Shown here piece after piece: positions 57,076 through 64,000 of a stretch of DNA of 64,000 nucleotides. Location: NCBI GenBank assembly GCA_038503035.1, contig JAVSML010000047.1:510972-574971 (forward strand), in the 5' to 3' direction. The stretch comes from Crocodylus rhombifer. Its lineage: Eukaryota > Chordata > Crocodylia > Crocodylidae. The translations under genes and the position numbers were made by a program. The notes under the pieces are model-generated. The model made no database searches and was not told the origin of the DNA. It was given only the letters and a program-made list of their open reading frames with translations. Within the stretch, counting starts at the first letter, position 1. Each line of letters begins with the position of its first letter.

Positions 57076-57497
57076 ACGCTATTAGGCTGAAGTAAACTAA
57101 TAAAAGCCGCCATAGGTTAGTACTTGTAAACATAAGTACTTCACTGTGACAGCATTATTTAGTGCACTGCAACACATGTGTAGGTGCTGACAGGGTTGGC
57201 TGGGGCACAAGGGTACTTCAGTGCAGTGGTTGTCTGCTGAATAGCCCCACACTGGAACACCGTCCTGCCCTAGCCAGCCCCTTCACAGCAAGTTGAGCCA
57301 GGTTGGAGCAGCCCAGGGCTGGCAGGCATGAACCTTGGGTCCCCCTGCCAGCTGGGGCTGTTCCAACCCAGCTCAACGTGTTGCAGTGAACATGCTCGGG
57401 AGAAGTCCTGTAAACACAGTGCTCAGGAGCAATAAACTCTAGCAAAAGTGCACCAGCGTTCATTCAGTTGAATTAATTCCATATGTAGATCTGCCCA
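57076..57497. mobile_element. MITE family 1, right part of a split copy
   Basis: It resumes at 'cgctattaggctgaagtaaa', which corresponds to 'ccctattcggtggaagtaag' in the copy at 5239-5751. It continues with the shared GC-rich centre ('ggttggctggggcacaaggg', 'cagcccagggctgg') and ends with 'tgtagatctgccca', the inverted form of the family start. Confidence 0.6.
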
Positions 57498-58489
57498 CAT
57501 ATGAGAATATTCTTCACTTCAGAGGTGTAAGAACTCATCTGATTTCTAATGATTGAAATATCTTGTTTGATTCCTTGTATTAAACAGCTCCGATATATGA
57601 CTTCGAGAGTATGTTATGCAGATTGTTAAATAAATATCTCTATTGCATCTAAACTATATATTAGTAATTTTTTTTAATATGATAAGCAAATATATTGAAG
57701 TCAGTGCATTGCAGATATGACATTACTCCTTCTCCCATACCAGAGTTCTGAATGCTTTTTGTATCAGAAAAGGGGGCCAATATAATGTGTATTATAAAAG
57801 GCAGCACTTGGACATAAGCTTTATGGAGTGTTATCCTATTTATTTTAAGTGTCATCTAATTATCAATTCATTTACTATCTATTGTAATACCATGAATCAT
57901 AATGAATTTATTTGCATAATAGGTAATATCACATAAACTCAATTATAATTGAACATTAGCTAAATGTACCATGAAAATGAAATGGTTCAAAGCAAAGGTA
58001 AGTTGGGGTGATGTATAACCCATCCTATAAATGGTCCACCATGAAAATACACATTGGTAATTGTAGGGCTGGTTTTCAAGGAGATTTTCTTAAAATCCTG
58101 AGCTTTCTCTGTTTTCCTGTGTTCCCTTTCTTTAAATGCCTTTTACTTCAGTTAACACTGGAGATAAGTACTGGATGTATCACCCTTGGAGAACTTTCTT
58201 CTCTGATTGGCTGATGTGTCATTAAAAGCTCTGTGAAAATAGAGCCAAACCCATCTGCCAACATGACTACAAATTCACATTTCTCTCTCCTTTTTTAATT
58301 AATCACTGTTATGATCATGGCACTCAGCACTGGGTCCCCCATGCTGCCCAGGTTAATTTGAAAATGGCATTAACAAAATTAATCAGTGCCAGAAAAGGAA
58401 TTACAGGCATTTCACCCTTCTGTACCTCTAAATTCCTGTGCTTTTTTGGTAGGTAACCCACAACAATTTAGCAATAATTTACAGGGACA
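57498..58489. other. AT-rich stretch, no gene; candidate conserved non-coding element
   Basis: No coding region or recognised repeat. The part at about 58140-58420 is repeat-free, has intermediate composition and contains several TAAT/ATTA words ('tttttaattaatcactgtta', 'caaaattaatcagtgcc') and 'gattggctgatg'. It therefore could be a conserved regulatory element, but nothing in the sequence alone proves that. Confidence 0.3.
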
Positions 58490-59790
58490 AAATCAAAGAA
58501 GCAAAGGTTAAAAGTTGTATTTGGCAAGAGAAGTTAAGAACAAGAACAGCTTCTGTAAATATGTTGTAAAGAACAGAATGATCAAGGAAATGGTGGTGAA
58601 CCATTAACCTTCAATGCAAAGAATGTGGAGATTCTCAATGGCTACTTTGCCTCTGTCTGAGCAAAAAATAAAATCCCCCAGACAGCGACCAAAAATTACA
58701 TAGACAAAGAAAGGGTAAGGCTAACAGTCATGACAACTAACTAGAATGTCAGAGAGCTTTTGATTAATTTGAATTTATTTAGGTTAGCAGAATTTGATGA
58801 ACTTCATTCCAGAATGCTGCTGGAACTGGCAAAGGGGATCTTGGAACACTTAGACAACAGTATTTACGAAGCTGTTGCAGATCGGTGAGGTTCTAAATGA
58901 CTAGAAGGTGGGCCAATATCATGGCCATCAGGCAAAAAGGAGGAGCCACAGAGTCAAACTGGTCAGTCTGACTTCAGTCTGACTGAGACAGTCTGACCCA
59001 GGGTAATAGACCAAGTGATGAAGAAATCCATTTGTAAACATATGGAGGAGGAAAGGCTGATCACGAGTAGCCAGTATCTATTTGGTAAGAAAAAAACATA
59101 GAAAACCAACTTGACCTCCTTCACTTACAAAGTAACTAGTTGGGTAGATGAAGGGAATAATAGATTTAAGTAAGTTTTTTGATAAAGTCCTATGACCTTC
59201 TCATAAACAAACTTGAGAAATGCAGGCTAGATTAAATTACTACAAAACAGAATGTCTGATAGATAATTAGCTCAGTAACTTTAACAGAGGATAATTGCAC
59301 ATGTATTCATGTTTTGAATGGGGTTCTGTAGTGGTCCGTCTGTATCTAGTGCTATTTAATGTCATTTTTACTGATTAGGATACCAGAATAGAGATCTTGC
59401 TGATCAGCTTTGCAGACGACATGCTTCTGTGAAGGGCTGCAAACACTCTGAAGCCTAGGAGTAGAATTCAGAAGAATGTTGATAGATTAGGAAGCTGGGC
59501 TAGAGACAACAGGCTGAAGTTCAGTGAAGAGAAATGCAAGCACTATCCCTAGAGAAAAATAATCAAGAGCACAAATACAGAATGGGACATAACTGGAGGA
59601 GTCGTAGTGTTCCTAAGAAGGATCTAGGGGTTTTTAGTGGATCACTGACTTGACATGGGTCAGTAATATGATACAGTACCTAAAGAAAAAAAAACCCAAA
59701 TGCTGTTTTGGACTGTATCTACAGGACTATTTGATTTAAGACATGGAAGATGATAGTGCCATTTGACTTGACACTGGTTTGGCTTCATCT
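58490..59790 (+). mobile_element. CR1-type LINE, ORF2 part of a copy interrupted by a MITE
   Basis: Plus-strand broken frames follow CR1 ORF2: 'NSFCKYVVKN' (about 58548), a 'WKxANI'-type block (about 58900), 'QLDLLHLQSN'-like finger remnants (about 59110), 'SFADDMLL' (about 59408; the FADD box is kept) and 'VDRLGSWARDNRLKFSEEKC' (about 59480-59540). The copy continues at 60246 after an insertion. Frequent stops show long decay. Confidence 0.75.
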
Positions 59791-60245
59791 AGAGGAGTGG
59801 TGCTCAAACTGTTGGCCCCTCAGGCCAAATGCATAATATAAGGTGGTGCATGGGCCAGATTAGGCCCTCATACCTGGATCTAGATCATGCTGCCCTTGCC
59901 CAGCCCTACACTCTGGGATCCTGTGTCACCTCTACCTAGTCCTGCATGACATGATCAGGGCCCCAGGACCCTGCACTGCCTCTACCAGGCTCCACATGCT
60001 CTGGTCAGGGCCCTTAGACCCTGTGCTGCCTCTGTTGGGATTGGGGTCCCAGTGCTCTGTGCTACTTGCTTGGCCCTGCACACAGGAATCAGATTCCAGG
60101 GCCCCATGGTACCTCTACCTGCCCCTGTGCTGCCCTGCCCACCATATCTAGTGTACAGAGTCATGGCCCAGGGGGATTCTCTATGGACCAGATGACAAGG
60201 TGCCAAGGGCCAGATATGGCCCATGGGCGATGAAGTTCTGAACTC
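59791..60245. mobile_element. hAT-like MITE inserted in the CR1 copy
   Basis: The left end 'gtggtgctcaaactgttggc' with 'cccctcaggcc' and the right end 'gggccagatatggcccatgg' with 'gatgaagttctgaactct' are inverted with respect to each other and have the 'gtgggcaacctgcggcccgcgg' style of vertebrate hAT MITEs. The GC-rich interior repeats 'ccctgcactgcctctacc'-type phrases at about 59970, 60020 and 60110. It breaks the CR1 between its 'catctag' and 'cattttaaaaaggatgtgga' blocks. A target duplication is not clear. Confidence 0.55.
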
Positions 60246-60722
60246 TGCATTTTAAAAAGGATGTGGATAAATTAGACAGGGTTCAGAGTAGGTAACAAAA
60301 ATGATTAAGGGGCTGAAGGGCAAGCTGTGTGAGGATCTCTTTAATCTAAAGAAGAGAAGGTTGAGAGGTGACTTGATAGTGGCTTACTGCTATATTAGAG
60401 ATGTGCATCAGGAGCTCGGTGAACAACTGTTCACTAGGGCACTCCCGGAGAAGACCAGGACCAATGGATACAAACTCCTGGAGGGCTGCTTCAGGCTTAA
60501 TACCAGGAAAGATTCCTTCACAGGCAGGGTGTCCACAATGTAAAATAAACTCCCTCCACAGGTGGTGCAGTCACCTACCCTGGAGATTTTCAAGAGGAGA
60601 CTAGACAGTCACCTTGCTGGGGTCACCTAACCCTAGTGTCTTTCTGCCTAGAGCAAGCAGGGGGCTGGACCTGATGATCTGCAAGGTCCCTTCCAACCCC
60701 TAACAATCTATGAATCTATGAA
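60246..60722 (+). mobile_element. CR1 LINE 3' end, continuation after the MITE
   Basis: It begins 'cattttaaaaaggatgtgga', a highly conserved CR1 block, then reads 'MIKGLKGKLCEDLFNLKKRR', 'LRGDLIVAYCYI' and 'TRTNGYKLLEGCFRLNTRKD'. It closes with the 3' UTR 'ctggacctgatgatctgcaa' and the terminal repeats 'ctatgaatctatgaa' (about 60709-60722). Confidence 0.92.
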
Positions 60723-61330
60723 ACAGGAGGATAAATAGGGATATTTAGCTTACAGAAAGGGTGATTAACAAGGGACACAAGAGGGGTCTTCAAATTCCTG
60801 GAAGGCTGCCACAAAGAAGAGGGAGATCACTTGATCCTTCTCACAGCAGAAGACAGGACATGAAACAGTGGCTTAAAATTGTGACAAAGTGGGTTTAAAC
60901 TGGGTACTGGGAAAAAATGTCCTTACTGTTGGAATGGTAAGGCAGTGGAATAGACTGTCCAGGGAAGTTACAGAATCTCCATTTTTATGTGGGACATAGT
61001 TAGCCTGTGGAACTCATTCCCACAGGAGATTCTAAAGGACAATTGCATAGGCACAGTTAAAACGGTCTGGGCAGATCCATGGACAGTAGATCCATTATTA
61101 GCTATTAAATAGAACAGTCAGAGACATTTCCTTTGATATCTCTAACTTAATAATGGTGGACCCCAGGGATGGTATGACAGGGGACAGATCACTCATTGGT
61201 TTGACCTATTGTGGCATTTTGTATGCTTTTATCTTCTTTATTGGAGATTTTCAAAAGGAGGCTGGAGGAATGATTTACGAGTGACATTCCTGTATGCAAG
61301 GGGAAGAGGGGCATGGAGTACATTTGGACC
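60723..61330 (+). mobile_element. older CR1/L3-type 3' end fragments
   Basis: Directly after the previous copy, 'ttacagaaagggtgattaac' and 'ttcaaattcctggaaggctg' recall the C-terminal ORF2 part ('LQKGRLxRDxxGVFKFLxG'). Then 'tggaactcattcccacagga' and 'ggatggtatgacaggggaca' with 'gatcactcattggtttgacc' match the long 3' UTR of an older CR1/L3-like group common in turtles and crocodilians. 'ggagattttcaaaaggaggc' at 61245 suggests yet another piece. The copies are highly diverged and their order is partly mixed. Confidence 0.55.
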
Positions 61331-62699
61331 TTTGAAGTTCTTTCCAAACAACAGATCACTGAGCATATTGCAAAGTGATGAATTAGTGTATCATGGAATA
61401 TTTCAACAAGAGAATACTGACTAGATGATTTGAATAAACACAGAGCTGTGTGGTCTTGTTGATTAACATGGGAAATACCATAAAATAGCATGACACTTCA
61501 TTTCAATTTAGTTAAATTGTTGTACTTAGAGCAATAACTAATCTGATGTAAAATGCAAAGTCCCCATGAAGACAAAGGCTCATATAACTCTGACTTAATC
61601 CTTTACTGTCACCCATTGTTAATTGTTATCCAGGTCATTAATAGCAATGTAGGTCAGATATTTAGTATTCAGAGAAACTAACTGAAATTTCAGATGTTAT
61701 TACTCCTCCCTAAGCACTTCATACCTAGCACCTCAGACTGCTTTCACTATTACCAGTCTCCCCTAACATCTCATCCCCTATCCCCAAAAAAGGAAAAAAT
61801 GTCAGCCTGTGCCTTTACTACTAGAAGATTGGTCCAGACAGATAGGAAACACACTGTGTCTACACAGGACACATGTTGTAGATCAACAGTTGTTTAATAT
61901 GCTTTGATGATGCATGTTTTTATGATAATAGAGAGGATAGAATAATTCTAACTTTATGATAATCTCAGTAACAAATGGTTAAAACCTCAAATTTGGCTCA
62001 TTTGCAAATTTAGAATGCTTTCTGTTATAGAAGCAAACTCAGTCTGTTCAGTTTCAGTCCTGTGAAAACAATCATTGCGCAAACAGTGGTATCTATAAGG
62101 GGAGCATGTAATATTACTTTTCTGTTTATAGATACATAGGATGTCCTTGTAAAGTATGAAATTGTGGTTATTTTTCAGAGATAAAGGCTAATTTGCATTT
62201 GTCTTCAAAATATAGCAAAGATGTACATATTTATGATGAAACAAGTTAGTTGTACAAATGCAGCATGTTTGAGGTACCTCAAGGATTATTTAACCAGATC
62301 TGTATTCAGGTAATGATACTGCAATGGCAAAAGGCCAGTGAAGCTGACAATATATAATTTGTTTTAATTCTTGTCACTATTGCCTTTACATTGTGATGGG
62401 AGGAATACATTGTTGGAATTGATGAAGTATTGCTGTATTTGCAGAGTACTAAATCTTTCTGAAGTATTTTTGGGGCAGGTCTCCCCCTTCTTTGTATGCA
62501 AGGCAAATATTTGAATTGGGTCTGTGAGCTCAATATGCAATTAAAGCTACATTCTGCTAGTTGTAATTTAATTTGGACAGAGAGAGTGAGTATGGGTCAT
62601 GGAAATGGTGTAATCTGGATTTGTAGGAGTTATAAGTATTGAAAAAGAAGGAACACATTTACATACATTGTACCTTTTATGCTGTATCTGTACAGAATT
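61331..62699. other. AT-rich stretch, no gene seen
   Basis: No coding region or recognised repeat in about 1.4 kb. Confidence 0.5.
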
Positions 62700-63967
62700 T
62701 ATAAAATAAGGGTGCTTGCTAAGCACAGTACAGGATAACACCAAACAACTATTAGGGGATAAACAGAAGATACTGGGTAATGTGGGGCCTCTGCAAGACA
62801 CGCTAGGAAATCTGGTTGTCACACCAGACAACAAAGCTAACCTATTTAACAATTTCTTTGCCTCCATTTTCCTGAGCAGCGACCAGGTCACCCCCCCCCA
62901 CCAGGACCTCCGTAGGCACCAGGGGAGGCTCACCCAGACCTAGGGTTAGTGAGGATCTAGTCAGGGAACTTCTGGAGGGACTGGATGTATTTAAATCAGC
63001 TGGTCCTGACAATCTCCACTCGAGAGTGCTGAGGGAATTAATAGAGGTCATTGTGGGACCCCAAGCATGGCTTTATGAGCAATCATGGTGCTCTGGTGTG
63101 GTACCAGAGGACTGGAAAAGGGCCAATGTGGTTCCCATTTTCAAAAAAGGGAGGAAGCACGACCCAGGAAACTATAGGCCAGTTAGTCTTACCTCGATCC
63201 TGGGGAAGCTTTTTGAGAGAATTATCATGACACGTGTCCATGAGAGGCCAGCAGGGGAGATTACGCTTAGGGGCAACCAACAATGGGTTCATTAGAGGTA
63301 GGTCCTTTCAGACCAACCTGGTGGCCTTCTATGACCATGTCACAAAATCCTTAGATGTAGGGGTAGCAGTGGACGTAGTGTTTCTGCACTTTAGGAAGGC
63401 CTTCGACACTGTCTCTCACCCCATTCTCATTAAAAAAACTAGGGAACTGTGGCATCGACACCTAAACAGTCAAATGGATCACTAACTGGCTGGAGGGCTG
63501 CACCAAGGGAGTGGTGATGGACGGGTCATTTTCGACCTGGAGGGATGTGGGCAGTGGGGTTCCACAGGGCTCGGTCCTCAGGCCCGCACTGTTCAACATC
63601 TTCATCACAAGAGAAGGCTGAGGGGGCATCTAGTGGCCTGTTACAAACTAGTCAGAGGGGACCAGAAGGCACCGGGGGAGTCCCTGTTCTCCCGAGCACT
63701 ACCAGGAGTGACAAGAAATAACGGTCACAAGCTGGCAGAGATTTAGGCTAGATATCAGGAGATGCTACTTCATGGTTAGGGCGGCTAGGATCTGGAACCA
63801 ACTTCCAAGGGAAGTGGTGCTGGCTCCTACCCTGGAGGTCTTTAAAACAAGGCTGGATGAACACCTTGCTGGGGTCGTTTGACCCCAGTAATCTTTCCTG
63901 CATGCCAGGGGGTTGGACTTGATGATCTGCTCAGGTCCCTTCCAACCCTACAAACTATGAAACTACA
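62700..63967 (+). mobile_element. CR1 LINE with internal deletion
   Basis: Plus-strand ORF2 blocks: 'LGNVGPLQDTLGNLVVTPDN' (62773-62832), 'LFNNFFASIFLSSDQVTPP' (62842-62898), 'VVPEDWKRANVVPIFKKGRK' and 'NYRPVSLTSILGKLFERIIM' (63098-63230), and 'VDVVFLHFRKAFDTVSHPIL' (63373-63432). At about 63608 the frame jumps from 'LFNIFI' straight to 'REG..GHLVACYKLV'-like sequence, so the catalytic FADD box and thumb region (~600 bp by comparison with 51784-52518) are missing. The tail 'RFRLDIRRCYFMVRAARIWN' and the 3' UTR ending 'aaactatgaaactac' are intact. Frameshifts are also present near 63250. Confidence 0.93.
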
Positions 63968-64000
63968 CTCCAGTTAACTGTATGTTTTACCATTCATGTA

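Noticed and set aside
1..64000. CRISPR array, bacterial operon or phage-like system
   Set aside because: The sequence is vertebrate-type with LINEs, SINEs and MITEs; the tandem repeats seen are uninterrupted minisatellites, not spaced direct repeats.

Overview
This window looks like non-coding DNA from a sauropsid vertebrate, most likely a crocodilian; a turtle is the main alternative. It carries many CR1 LINE copies with the octamer-type 3' end and the tail motif 'tctgctcaggtcccttcc', several hAT DNA transposons with 'tagggctgtg'-type ends, a Penelope-like element, one MIR SINE and several GC-rich palindromic MITEs, all in an AT-rich background. I find no host protein-coding exon, rRNA, tRNA or CRISPR array. 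Every coding-like stretch I can identify belongs to a decayed transposable element. The assignment to crocodilians rests on remembered repeat style, not on a database search.

Layout. 0-9.6 kb is mostly featureless AT-rich sequence with two copies of one MITE family (370-840, 5239-5751), a large hairpin (2263-2440) and GC-rich patches. 9.6-14.6 kb holds scattered pieces of one old minus-strand LINE that is not CR1 (reverse transcriptase at the low end, endonuclease-like part at the high end), interrupted by a hAT MITE and a foldback element. 17.4-22.8 kb is a three-level nest: a minus-strand CR1 split by a 3.6-kb hAT transposon with a perfect 8-bp target duplication, whose transposase is itself split by a ~300-bp GC-rich insertion. 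25.4-26.8 kb is a second CR1 split by a 720-bp hAT MITE. 30.5-32.2 kb has a CR1 3' end and a truncated relative of that MITE.

33.9 kb has a MIR SINE. 35.5-37.1 kb has a broken hAT transposase of the GTF2IRD2/ZBED5 (Charlie) type. 38.4-41.0 kb has a decayed CR1 followed by a Penelope-like element whose two coding halves lie on opposite strands, then a short repeat sharing the Penelope tail. A 910-bp assembly gap (45601-46510) adjoins a 122-bp GC-rich tandem repeat and a hAT end. 47.5-48.9 kb is GC-rich repeat with a ~40-bp minisatellite. 51.5-54.5 kb is the most complete CR1 (endonuclease plus reverse transcriptase, frameshifted). 55.8-57.5 kb is a MITE apparently split by a ~1.2-kb LTR-like insertion. 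58.5-64.0 kb has three plus-strand CR1 copies, one interrupted by another MITE.

The elements do not act together as a system. The value of the window is its record of nested insertions, which gives a relative order of transposon activity. Boundaries of old elements are by eye and may be off by tens of bases.
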